NCBI GenBank assembly: GCA_015490555.1
Contig: WFXO01000050.1
Span: forward strand, 1-43,689
DNA length: 43,689 bases
Direction of reading: 5' to 3'
From: Caldifarciminota bacterium
GTDB taxonomy: Bacteria; Hydrothermota; Hydrothermia; WGAB01
Shown: positions 17,280-24,507 of the stretch, one piece after another
How the letters are laid out: each line of letters opens with the position of its first letter
How positions within the stretch are numbered: position 1 is the first letter of the stretch
Notes under the pieces: generated by a model
Databases searched by the model: none
What the model was told of the DNA's origin: nothing
What the model saw: the letters and a program-made list of their open reading frames with translations, nothing else
Position numbers and translations under genes: made by a program

Positions 17280-17305
17280 TGCAATCCACAAAGGGAGGTC
17301 GTTCG

Positions 17306-18316
17306 ATGATACGCTTTGGAATCATTGGCTATGGCATCATGGGCAAGTGGTATGCCCGCATCATTTCAGAATCTCCACGTGCGCAATTGGTCGCCGTGAC
17401 TTCCAAAAGCGAGTCTTCACTCCAGGTTGCAAGAGATACGTATGGGGTGGCGGTATATCAAGACACCGAAGAGATGTTGGATCGGGAACAATTGGATGCT
17501 GTGTACATTGCTACCCCGGATCCCCTCCATACCCCCTTTGCGATCGCTGCCTTGAAACGCGGTGTCCATATCTTGTTGGAAAAACCCATGACCATGTCTC
17601 TGAGAGAGGCCAAGGCGATTCTGGAGACCGCGAAGCAATCTGGGGCCCTTGGAACGTTGCGGTTCGGAAGCCGATATTCCCCACCATTCCTAAAAATTAA
17701 AGAGGCCATAGAGCGGGGTGATGTTGGAGAAGCCGTCGCCGTCCACGCCCGTTTAAATGACCGAATTTACGTCCCCACCGAGATGATTTCTTGGGCGGAT
17801 CAAACCACTCCCGCCTGGTTCCTGATGTCCCATCTCTTGGATCTCGTTTGGTGGCTCTTAAGGAAACGTCCACGTCGTGTAAGCGCCACCGGGGTCCAGA
17901 AAGTCCTTTCCGCGCGAGGGATCCATACCTACGACGTGATCCAGGCCCTTGTTGAATATGAAGACGGTGTGATCGGCACATTTGAAACGGGGTGGATTTT
18001 GCCAAATAGCATGCCCAGCATGGTAGATCTCAAGGTCGACGTGGTTGGAAACCGAGGGGCCAGTTTCGTGGAGACCCTCCATCAGACGGTCCGGGTAGCC
18101 AGCGACACCTATACCTATCCGGGGGTCATGATGGTGGAGGTGGGTGGACGACTTCAAGGCTACTTGATTTACATTTTCGAACAATTCTTGGACGCGATTG
18201 AAGGCAAGTCCCCCAACCCCGTCCCATTGGAGGATGGGGTGCTTAATGTGGCCACACTGGAGGCCATTCACCGTTCTTTGGAGACGGGGCAGTGGGAGCC
18301 TGTTCCCGAGGTTTAA
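17306..18316 (+). CDS. Gfo/Idh/MocA-family oxidoreductase
   Basis: A 336-aa NAD(P)-dependent sugar or cyclitol dehydrogenase-like protein. The N-terminal Rossmann fold shows GIIGYGIMGKWYA (residues 5-17), IATPDPLHTPFA and the EKPM signature (about residue 95). The C-terminal alpha/beta domain carries ALVEYEDGVIGTFETGWILP. The substrate is unknown; such enzymes act on sugars, inositols or sugar nucleotides. GGGAGG lies 7 nt before the ATG; in-frame upstream codons belong to the region antisense to the SPFH gene and were not used. The 3' end overlaps coaX (convergent) by 4 bp. Confidence 0.92.
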   Translation: MIRFGIIGYGIMGKWYARIISESPRAQLVAVTSKSESSLQVARDTYGVAVYQDTEEMLDREQLDAVYIATPDPLHTPFAIAALKRGVHILLEKPMTMSLREAKAILETAKQSGALGTLRFGSRYSPPFLKIKEAIERGDVGEAVAVHARLNDRIYVPTEMISWADQTTPAWFLMSHLLDLVWWLLRKRPRRVSATGVQKVLSARGIHTYDVIQALVEYEDGVIGTFETGWILPNSMPSMVDLKVDVVGNRGASFVETLHQTVRVASDTYTYPGVMMVEVGGRLQGYLIYIFEQFLDAIEGKSPNPVPLEDGVLNVATLEAIHRSLETGQWEPVPEV

Positions 18317-19059
18317 AGGTCTTCTTCTGGGAACCACAAAGCGGCCGCTGCGTGAAGTCCGTACAGGTTGAGATGGGGCACGCGCTCAAATTCCACAAGC
18401 CGGTACTTGTCAATGAGACCACCCGTGAGGAGTTTCCGAAACGTTTTCCAGGACAACTCGATGGCCCCGCCGTATGTGATCGAGCGAATTCCGGCTTCCA
18501 GAGTCTTCATAATCCCGATCTCCATGGCCTCTTCGGTGGAGGTACCGACGAAGTGGGGAACATTTTGCCACTCAAATTCGAAGAGAAGGGCGGTCTCTGC
18601 GGCCAAGGCCTTGCGGAGTATGTTGGGACCTGGGATAATGGCTCCGCCGTAGAAATGGCCGTCCCCGCCAATGAAATCGACTGTGATCGCTGTGCCGAGA
18701 TCCACGACCACGCTGTCCGCTTGAACCCACTTTTGGACATAAAAGGCGTGGACCAATCGATCGGTTCCCAGAGTTTCCGGGCGTTCGTAATCCACCGTAA
18801 TTCCTAAGTCTGGGGAGTAGCGTAAAAATCTCACTTCCCCAACCACTACCGATTTCAGGAGATGTTCGATTGTGGCGTCCAGGGAGGGGACGACGGAGCT
18901 GACCAGTGCCCCGCGCGCCTGAAAACGGCTTAATCGTTCGGCCAACTCGTCCGGATTGAGTTTTGAGGTTGGAACATCCAGGGTTTCTTCCAGCCGGCCG
19001 CGCCGGAAATAGCCGATATGAATCCTCGAATTTCCAACGTCCACAGCCAAAAAAGCCAT
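18313..19059 (-). CDS. coaX: Type III pantothenate kinase
   Basis: Phosphorylates pantothenate in the first step of coenzyme A synthesis. The 248-aa protein has the ASKHA-fold phosphate-1 motif LAVDVGNSRIHIG at the N-terminus, GTDRLVHAFYVQ (about residue 100), the phosphate-2 motif VVDLGTAITVDFIGG, and GGAIIPGPNILRKAL. ATG 19059 is chosen because it places the DVGNS motif at the usual distance from the start. A GTG at 19065 that overlaps the upstream stop as GTGA is an alternative adding two residues. The upstream gene ends only 2 nt away, so the two are likely coupled. Confidence 0.93.
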   Translation of the reverse strand: MAFLAVDVGNSRIHIGYFRRGRLEETLDVPTSKLNPDELAERLSRFQARGALVSSVVPSLDATIEHLLKSVVVGEVRFLRYSPDLGITVDYERPETLGTDRLVHAFYVQKWVQADSVVVDLGTAITVDFIGGDGHFYGGAIIPGPNILRKALAAETALLFEFEWQNVPHFVGTSTEEAMEIGIMKTLEAGIRSITYGGAIELSWKTFRKLLTGGLIDKYRLVEFERVPHLNLYGLHAAAALWFPEEDL

Positions 19060-19061
19060 GT

Positions 19062-20315
19062 TCACGTCTTCAGCGGCTGTTTTTGGGCTGCAGGGAACAA
19101 AACATTGTTGAGAATCAGACGGTATCCAGGAGAGTGTTTATAGAACCGAAGGTCCGTTGGTGGATCTCCGATAAAGTGCTGGTAATCTTCAGGGTCATGG
19201 CCGCCCAGGAAACTGAAAAATCCTTTGCCGTAACTTCCGTAGATGTATTTCGCCTCGTCGGTTCCCTTCACTTCGCCCATTACCACCACATAGTCTTTAA
19301 GTCGGGATTTTCGGAAGCCTGTGTCTTGCCCTAAAAATTCCTTGATGACACGGGTATGGTCCTGTGTGAGAATCGTTGGAACAGGATCGAATTTCGCGGA
19401 AAAGTCGAAAAGGGTGAAGTAGGTCTTGGGGCCACGACGGGCCGCTTCGCGCGTGACATCCACGTCGGAATGTTCATAGACCATCGGATCCATGATCAGT
19501 TTGAAATTTTGGAATGCCAGGGTATTGTTGAAGTTCAGTTTTTCTTGGGCTCGGGGGTCTGGCGGGTCTCCATCATAGACAGAGCCGACGATATCCACAC
19601 CATCCGCGGCAAGGGCAATATCCAGGGTAATTGGGGCGGAACACATGGCGAACAGGAATCCACCGCGTTTGACATAATCCCGAATTCGTTTCGCAACGGC
19701 CAGTTTCAACTGAGAGACTTTTGGATAGCCGAGTTTGTGGGCAAGTTGAGTCAAGACCTGGACTTCCCGTTGGTACCAATCGGCGTTCCGATAAGACAAG
19801 TAAAACTTACCGAACTGTCCCGTAAAATCCTCGTGGTGGAGGTGGAGCCAATCGTATTGATCCAATTTTCCAGCGAGAATATCCTCATCATAAATGCGGT
19901 CGTAAGGGATTCCGGCGTATTCCAGAGCTAAGGAAACAGCGTCGTCCCAGGGTTCCGCATACGGAGGGATATACACGGCGACTTTCGGCGCCTTTTCTAA
20001 GACGACCCGATTCATGTTGGAGTTTTCGATGGTCTGGTAAATGGCCTGTACCTGGGAAGGGCTGAGGACTTCGTAGGTCACGCCCCGAATCTCGCAATAC
20101 TCACGGATTTGGGGATCATCTTGGATTAAGAAAGAACCGCCGCGGTAATTGAGGAGCCACTCGGTATCCAGTCCCAATTCGAGCGCATGGTAGGCGACCC
20201 CATATGCGCGTAAGTGGTCTTGTTGGGCTGAATCCATGGGGATCAAGAGTTCAGCGAACCCGCTCTTCATACCCCAGAGACTCAGGAGAAAAAGGATTTG
20301 TCCGATTTTTCGCAT
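19062..20315 (-). CDS. Exported amidotransferase-like protein (family often labelled asparagine synthetase B)
   Basis: A 417-aa protein with a signal peptide (MRKIGQILFLLSLWGMKSGF, cleavage near A). The mature part starts LLIPMDSAQQDHLRAYGVAY and has LLNYRGGSFLI, PKVAVYIPPYAEPWDDAVSL, a GGFLFAMCSAPITLDIALA segment that could hold a class I amidotransferase-like nucleophile Cys, and GKGFFSFLGGHDPEDY. Databases tend to call relatives asparagine synthetase B, but I see neither the N-terminal nucleophile Cys nor the ATP-pyrophosphatase domain of AsnB, so that name is probably wrong. The true role is unknown. ATG 20315 fits the promoter (4-nt leader); an upstream in-frame ATG at 20339 would lie beyond the -10 box. 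Confidence 0.8.
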   Translation of the reverse strand: MRKIGQILFLLSLWGMKSGFAELLIPMDSAQQDHLRAYGVAYHALELGLDTEWLLNYRGGSFLIQDDPQIREYCEIRGVTYEVLSPSQVQAIYQTIENSNMNRVVLEKAPKVAVYIPPYAEPWDDAVSLALEYAGIPYDRIYDEDILAGKLDQYDWLHLHHEDFTGQFGKFYLSYRNADWYQREVQVLTQLAHKLGYPKVSQLKLAVAKRIRDYVKRGGFLFAMCSAPITLDIALAADGVDIVGSVYDGDPPDPRAQEKLNFNNTLAFQNFKLIMDPMVYEHSDVDVTREAARRGPKTYFTLFDFSAKFDPVPTILTQDHTRVIKEFLGQDTGFRKSRLKDYVVVMGEVKGTDEAKYIYGSYGKGFFSFLGGHDPEDYQHFIGDPPTDLRFYKHSPGYRLILNNVLFPAAQKQPLKT

Positions 20316-20323
20316 AGCAGTCT

Positions 20324-20355
20324 TTATAATAAGTGGCACCGGATCCGCTTTTCAA
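20324..20355 (-). promoter_or_regulatory. Promoter of exported amidotransferase-like gene with bidirectional -10
   Basis: On the minus strand TTGAAA (20355-20350), 18-bp spacer, TATTAT (20331-20326), predicted +1 20319 and a 4-nt leader. The same TTATAATAA 9-mer (20324-20332) gives TATAAT (20325-20330) on the plus strand for the divergent GTPase gene, with +1 near 20337. The plus-strand -35 is weak. Confidence 0.65.
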
Positions 20356-20392
20356 GGCGTTTCCACCCCCGAGAGAAAAAGGAGGTCAAACC

Positions 20393-21724
20393 ATGAAGGT
20401 TCGTGTCCTTATTATGGGTGCTGCGGGTCGCGATTTTCATAACTTTAACGTGTTTTTCCGCGGCAACCCGCAGTTTGAAGTCGTGGCTTTCACCGCGACC
20501 CAAATCCCGGATATCGAAGGGCGGGTTTATCCGCCGGAACTTGCAGGACCGGAGTATCCCGAGGGCATTCCCATTTATCCCGAGGAAGAACTCGTCCAAC
20601 TCATCCGAGAGAAGCAGGTTGATCTGGTGGTCTTCTCCTACTCAGATGTTTCGCATGAGTATGTGATGCACCGGGCTTCCAGGGTCATGGCAGCAGGGGC
20701 AGATTTCATGCTTTTAGGGGCAGAACACACCATGTTGACATCCGAGAAGCCCGTGATTGCCATCGGGGCGGTCCGGACGGGGAGTGGGAAGAGTCAAACC
20801 ACCCGCCGTGTTGCCGAGATCCTGAAACAGCATGGATTGAAGGTGAGCATCGTTCGGCATCCGATGCCGTATGGGGATTTGAGAAAACAAGTGGTGCAGC
20901 GGTTCGCAACGTTGGAAGACCTGGATCGGTACGAGTGCACCATCGAGGAACGAGAGGAGTACGAACCCCACATCCGAAGAGGCAATGTGGTCTTTGCCGG
21001 AGTGGACTACGAGAAGATCCTTCGTGCTGCAGAGAAGGAAGCGGATGTAATCCTGTGGGACGGTGGGAACAATGACATGCCGTTCTTTCGGCCGGATCTC
21101 TTCATCGTGGTCGCAGATCCCCATCGCCCCGGCCACGAGCAATCCTATTTCCCCGGTGAGACCAATGTGTATCTGGCCGATGTAGTGGTGATCAACAAAG
21201 TCGATACGGCGTATCCCGAAGACATAGAGACCGTTCGGGATCACATCCGTGAGATGAACCCTCAGGCGATCCTTGTGGAGGCCGCCTCCCCGATCTTTGT
21301 GGAAGATCCAGACAAAATCCGTGGCAAACAAGTCGTTGTCGTCGAGGACGGTCCCACATTGACCCATGGGGAGATGAGTTACGGAGCGGGGATCGTAGCG
21401 GCCTTGAAATTTGGGGCTGCCGACATCGTGGATCCCCAGGAATACGCGGTCGGTTCGATCCGGGAGGCCTACGAAAAGTATCCACAACTCCAAAATCTGA
21501 TCCCGGCCTTGGGCTATTCTGAAACGCAGTTGAAAGAGTTGGAGGAGACACTGAACAAAGTTCCTGCAGATACCGTGGTGGTGGCCACCCCGATTGATTT
21601 GGGCCGGATTCTCAAAATCAACAAGCCGACGGTGCGTGTCTTTTATGAACTGCAAGAAATTGGAAAACCGGATCTGGAAGAGATTTTGTCCAAGTTCCTG
21701 CGTGAGCGCGGACTGGGGTCGTGA
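20393..21724 (+). CDS. Cyclic 2,3-diphosphoglycerate synthetase-like P-loop protein
   Basis: A 443-aa protein. The N-terminal Rossmann-like domain (MKVRVLIMGAAGRDFHNFNV) is followed by a P-loop domain with GAVRTGSGKSQTTR (about residues 124-137), ILWDGGNNDMPFF, NVYLADVVVINKVDT and a C-terminal segment. This is the organisation of the cDPGS family, whose founding member in methanogens forms cyclic 2,3-diphosphoglycerate, a thermoadaptive solute. Bacterial homologues are widespread in thermophiles and mostly untested, so the reaction here is inference. AAGGAGGT (20379-20386) lies 6 nt before the ATG, which rules out the upstream ATG at 20333 inside the promoter region. The predicted leader is about 56 nt. 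Confidence 0.87.
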   Translation: MKVRVLIMGAAGRDFHNFNVFFRGNPQFEVVAFTATQIPDIEGRVYPPELAGPEYPEGIPIYPEEELVQLIREKQVDLVVFSYSDVSHEYVMHRASRVMAAGADFMLLGAEHTMLTSEKPVIAIGAVRTGSGKSQTTRRVAEILKQHGLKVSIVRHPMPYGDLRKQVVQRFATLEDLDRYECTIEEREEYEPHIRRGNVVFAGVDYEKILRAAEKEADVILWDGGNNDMPFFRPDLFIVVADPHRPGHEQSYFPGETNVYLADVVVINKVDTAYPEDIETVRDHIREMNPQAILVEAASPIFVEDPDKIRGKQVVVVEDGPTLTHGEMSYGAGIVAALKFGAADIVDPQEYAVGSIREAYEKYPQLQNLIPALGYSETQLKELEETLNKVPADTVVVATPIDLGRILKINKPTVRVFYELQEIGKPDLEEILSKFLRERGLGS

Positions 21725-21728
21725 GCAG

Positions 21729-21757
21729 TTGCTAAAAACGTTCCAAAGTTTTAAAAT
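21729..21757 (+). promoter_or_regulatory. Promoter of protein disulfide oxidoreductase gene
   Basis: TTGCTA (21729-21734), 17-bp spacer, TAAAAT (21752-21757). Predicted +1 is 21764, giving a 33-nt leader that carries AAAAGGAGGT just before ATG 21797. Confidence 0.75.
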
Positions 21758-21796
21758 TTAGTAAGCCATAGGCAAATTCCCAAAAGGAGGTCAATC

Positions 21797-22480
21797 ATGG
21801 CGTTGCTAAGAGAAGAAGATCGCCAATACTTGATCAATTTCTTCAATGAGAAACTCGTAGATCCCGTGAAGATTGTGTACTTCACACAAAAACTTGAATG
21901 TCAATTTTGTGAGGACACGCGGAACATCTACGAGGAAGTCAGTAGCCTCAATCCCAAGATCACGTTAGAGGTCTACAACTTCACGGTAGACCGGGACAAA
22001 GCCGCAGAATACGGAATCGACAAGATCCCAGGAGCTGCGATTATCGGCAAAGAGGACTACGGGATCCGCTTCTTTGGCATCCCGTCCGGTTATGAGTTCA
22101 TGAGCCTTGTCGAGGCGATTGTCCACGCCTCCAGAGGGGAAACGGATCTGGAGGAGACCACCAAAGAGAAACTAAGAACCTTGAATCAGCCTGTGCATAT
22201 TGAAGTTCTGGTGACTCCTACGTGTCCTTACTGTCCGAAGATGGTAACCATGGCCCATCAATTTGCGGTGGAGAATCCGAACATTCGGGCGGACATGGTG
22301 GAGGTCACAGAGTTTCCTCACATTGCCAATAAGTACAGCGTATACGGAGTTCCCAAGACGGTGATCAATGGGGGGCATGGGATCGAGGGCGCCGTCCCCG
22401 AGCATGTGTTCCTGGAGCACCTGTTTAGCAGTTTAGAAGAGGAGTCGGGGGACGGGAAGGGTACGATCATTACACCGTAA
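21797..22480 (+). CDS. Protein disulfide oxidoreductase with two thioredoxin folds (PDO)
   Basis: A 227-aa cytoplasmic dithiol oxidoreductase of the type typical of hyperthermophiles, which forms or isomerises disulfides in intracellular proteins. The N-terminal half carries the active site CQFC (C35, C38) and the C-terminal half CPYC (C143, C146), each with a cis-Pro loop (KIPGAAIIG; YGVPKTVING). Both redox sites are intact. AAGGAGGT is 7 nt before the ATG. The gene follows the cDPGS-like gene but has its own promoter, and a GC-rich hairpin closes it. This supports a thermophilic lifestyle with structural disulfides. Confidence 0.94.
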   Translation: MALLREEDRQYLINFFNEKLVDPVKIVYFTQKLECQFCEDTRNIYEEVSSLNPKITLEVYNFTVDRDKAAEYGIDKIPGAAIIGKEDYGIRFFGIPSGYEFMSLVEAIVHASRGETDLEETTKEKLRTLNQPVHIEVLVTPTCPYCPKMVTMAHQFAVENPNIRADMVEVTEFPHIANKYSVYGVPKTVINGGHGIEGAVPEHVFLEHLFSSLEEESGDGKGTIITP

Positions 22481-22485
22481 AGAGT

Positions 22486-22518
22486 GGGGGGCGGCCCCTT
22501 GAAAGGGGCGCCCCCTTT
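22486..22518 (+). terminator. GC-rich hairpin after PDO gene
   Basis: GGGGG and GCCCCTT pair with AAGGGGC and CCCCC across a GAA-centred loop with a small internal bulge. Only a short TTTCC tail follows. It probably terminates the PDO transcript just ahead of the next promoter at 22526. Confidence 0.65.
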
Positions 22519-22525
22519 CCTCACA

Positions 22526-22554
22526 TTGATTGCAAAAATCCCCGGTTGTATAAT
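22526..22554 (+). promoter_or_regulatory. Promoter of PorV-like gene, leaderless
   Basis: TTGATT (22526-22531), 17-bp spacer, consensus TATAAT (22549-22554). Predicted +1 is 22561, one base before ATG 22562; no ribosome binding site. Confidence 0.85.
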
Positions 22555-22561
22555 CCCCATC

Positions 22562-23398
22562 ATGACTTTTCTCTGGTTGACACTCCTCGTGGCACAGATT
22601 AATCCGGGCTTCGAGTTCCTTCTGATGCCCAGAACCGCTCAGGAGGCGCTTCCGCATCAGTACGGGACCCTCGCCCTGGCCGGGAATCCCGCTGGACTCG
22701 CGACATCCTCAAATGGTCTGTTGGTCAGTCACCACCTGTGGTTCTTGGACTCTTACACCTCCGTAGTTGGGGGGAAGCGCGGCCCGTGGGGGTTCCTTTT
22801 GACCTATTACAATTTCGGGACCTTTGAGTTCCAGGATGAGACTCCAGATGACGCAGGCGGTCCGACGTTCACTCCCTATGCCGTCGAACTCCGAATCGCT
22901 CGGGGCTTCTCCGTCGACCCTGAAACCGACGCAGGACTCTCCGTGTCTTTCTTTCACGAGAAAATCTTGGATCGGGAGTTTACGCAGGGATACATAGGGG
23001 CGGGGCTTATCTATCGTCCCCGACGTGCCCCTGGCCTGTCTTTGGCCATCTCAGTAGATGCCCTGGGCCTCAAGAAACGTGTGCAACAAAGCGAGATTCG
23101 AATGCCAATTCGCTTCCTGGGAGACCTTACGTACCAATGGAGGGCCTGGGAGATTACTATGGTGGGGATTCGCATCTTCGGGTACCAAGAGCCTAGGGTT
23201 CAAGCCCTGGTCCGCTTGCTTTATCATGCGCCCTATGGGCTGACCCCTTGGTTCCTATACGCATCGGGTCGTGACCTCGTCCCTTGGCAAGTTGGGATGA
23301 CGTATCAACACAAGGCGCTTTCCTTGGATATTGGAATGAGCCCGAGTCGTTACCAATTGGATTCGGTGTATCGTGTCACGCTTCGGATTGAGCGATGA
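22562..23398 (+). CDS. PorV/PorQ-like outer-membrane beta-barrel protein
   Basis: A 278-aa protein with a short signal peptide (MTFLWLTLLVAQ). The mature start PGFEFLLMPRTAQEALPHQY and ALAGNPAGLATSSNGLLVSH resemble PorV/PorQ (UPF0164) family proteins, whose N-termini run GFEFL...P.GARA...AL..NPAGLA. The remainder alternates hydrophobic and polar residues as expected for a barrel and ends on an aromatic/Arg strand (VYRVTLRIER). PorV shuttles type IX cargo at the outer membrane in Bacteroidetes; homologues in other phyla are common and less studied. The start is set by the leaderless promoter; the longer frame from 22484 would cross the terminator. The stop overlaps accA as ATGA, an odd pairing with a fatty-acid gene. 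Confidence 0.75.
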   Translation: MTFLWLTLLVAQINPGFEFLLMPRTAQEALPHQYGTLALAGNPAGLATSSNGLLVSHHLWFLDSYTSVVGGKRGPWGFLLTYYNFGTFEFQDETPDDAGGPTFTPYAVELRIARGFSVDPETDAGLSVSFFHEKILDREFTQGYIGAGLIYRPRRAPGLSLAISVDALGLKKRVQQSEIRMPIRFLGDLTYQWRAWEITMVGIRIFGYQEPRVQALVRLLYHAPYGLTPWFLYASGRDLVPWQVGMTYQHKALSLDIGMSPSRYQLDSVYRVTLRIER

Positions 23399-24351
23399 AG
23401 TTGTTAGATTTTGAACGCCCGATCTTTGAGATTGAAAAACGACTTCAAGACCTCCGGAAGTTAATCCCCCAACATCCGGAGTTAGAGGAGGAGATTCGCC
23501 TTTTAGAGAGCCAGGCTCAGCGAATTCGCGAGAAGATTTATTCCAATCTCACCCGGTGGCAAATTGTCCAAATTGCGCGTCACCCAGACCGTCCCCATGC
23601 CCATGACTACATTGAGCGGATGACGGAAGACTTTATCGAACTCCACGGAGATCGCTACTTCGGTGACGATCCGGCGATTATTGCTGGCATTGGAAAAATC
23701 GAAGGCGAGTCCCTCGTGATCATTGCGGAGGAGAAGGGTGCAGATACACGCGATCGGATCCGTCGGAACTTTGGGATGCCGAATCCGGAAGGATATCGTA
23801 AGGGGGAACGGTTGATGGCCCTCGCGGAGAAGTTCCGACTGCCCATTTTGACTTTAGTCGACACACCCGGAGCCTATCCCGGGATCGGTGCGGAGGAGAG
23901 AGGACAAGCCCGGGCCATTGCCACGTCCATCGCACGGATGCTTCAGACCCGTACGCCGATTGTAACCGTCATCCTGGGCGAGGGCGGGTCTGGCGGCGCA
24001 CTCGCCATCGCCGTGGGGGATGTGGTCTTGGCTTTGCAGTATTCCATCTATTCCGTGATCTCGCCGGAGGGCTGTGCAGCGATCCTCTGGAAAGACGGAC
24101 GGCTTGCCGATCGGGCGGCAGAAGTGCTGAAATTGACCGCTCAAGACCTCCTGGAGTTTGGCGTTGTCGATGAAGTCATTCCTGAACCGATGGGTGGGGC
24201 CCATTGGTATCCACAGGAGACCATCGACCGAGTCAAAGAGGCAATTCTCGGCCATCTTGAGAAACTCAAGAAGACCTCCATAAAGGATCTTCTCCGGGCA
24301 CGACATGAGCGGTACCTCCGGTACGGCGTGTTCGAATCGTCGGCCTCATAA
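23395..24351 (+). CDS. accA: Acetyl-CoA carboxylase carboxyltransferase subunit alpha
   Basis: A 318-aa carboxyltransferase alpha subunit that, with AccD, moves the carboxyl group from biotin to acetyl-CoA to make malonyl-CoA. An N-terminal coiled-coil helix pair (LDFERPIFEIEKRLQDLRKL) precedes the crotonase-like core: RHPDRPHAHDYIERMTEDF, LHGDRYFGDDPAIIAGIGKI, TLVDTPGAYPGIGAEERGQA, GEGGSGGALAIAVGD and SPEGCAAILWKD. The length is normal for AccA. The partner accD and the biotin genes are not in the window. The ATG overlaps the upstream TGA. Confidence 0.95.
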   Translation: MKLLDFERPIFEIEKRLQDLRKLIPQHPELEEEIRLLESQAQRIREKIYSNLTRWQIVQIARHPDRPHAHDYIERMTEDFIELHGDRYFGDDPAIIAGIGKIEGESLVIIAEEKGADTRDRIRRNFGMPNPEGYRKGERLMALAEKFRLPILTLVDTPGAYPGIGAEERGQARAIATSIARMLQTRTPIVTVILGEGGSGGALAIAVGDVVLALQYSIYSVISPEGCAAILWKDGRLADRAAEVLKLTAQDLLEFGVVDEVIPEPMGGAHWYPQETIDRVKEAILGHLEKLKKTSIKDLLRARHERYLRYGVFESSAS

Positions 24352-24374
24352 GCCCTATAAAGTCGCTCAACCCC

Positions 24375-24403
24375 TTGAATTTACAGGGAAAATCCCTTTA
24401 AAT
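24375..24403 (+). promoter_or_regulatory. Candidate tRNA-Ser promoter
   Basis: TTGAAT (24375-24380), 17-bp spacer, TTAAAT (24398-24403). Predicted +1 at about 24410 is 7 nt before the mature tRNA 5' end. Confidence 0.55.
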
Positions 24404-24416
24404 AACTTCCCACCAC

Positions 24417-24505
24417 GGAGAGGTGCCGGAGTGGCCGAACGGGCGCGACTGGAAATCGCGTGTCCTCCGAAAGGGGGACCGTGGGTTCGAATCCCACCCT
24501 CTCCG
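24417..24505 (+). tRNA. tRNA-Ser (anticodon GGA)
   Basis: An 89-nt class II tRNA. The acceptor stem GGAGAGG/CCTCTCC leaves a G discriminator. The D-arm starts with TGCCGGAGTGGCCGAACGG, and the anticodon loop CTGGAAA sits in a GCGA/TCGC stem, giving anticodon GGA (reads UCC/UCU). A long variable arm (about 24463-24480) follows, and the T-arm is GTGGG-TTCGAAT-CCCAC. The 3' CCA is not encoded. The long variable arm and the G discriminator both fit serine identity. Confidence 0.95.
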
Positions 24506-24507
24506 CT

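Noticed and set aside
17201-17284. Upstream starts (17284, 17212) for the SPFH gene
   Set aside because: The first precedes a TTGACT-17-TACAAT promoter and the second overlaps its -10 box, so neither would be on the transcript.
16991-17305. Long N-terminal extension of the Gfo/Idh oxidoreductase
   Set aside because: The extension is antisense to the SPFH gene; ATG 17306 has GGGAGG and begins exactly at the Rossmann strand.
20714-21655. Minus-strand open frame of 313 codons
   Set aside because: Antisense to the cDPGS-like gene, which has a P-loop and a strong ribosome binding site.
22484-22561. ATG at 22484 as start of the PorV-like gene
   Set aside because: This stretch is the PDO terminator hairpin and the next promoter; the signal peptide begins at 22562.
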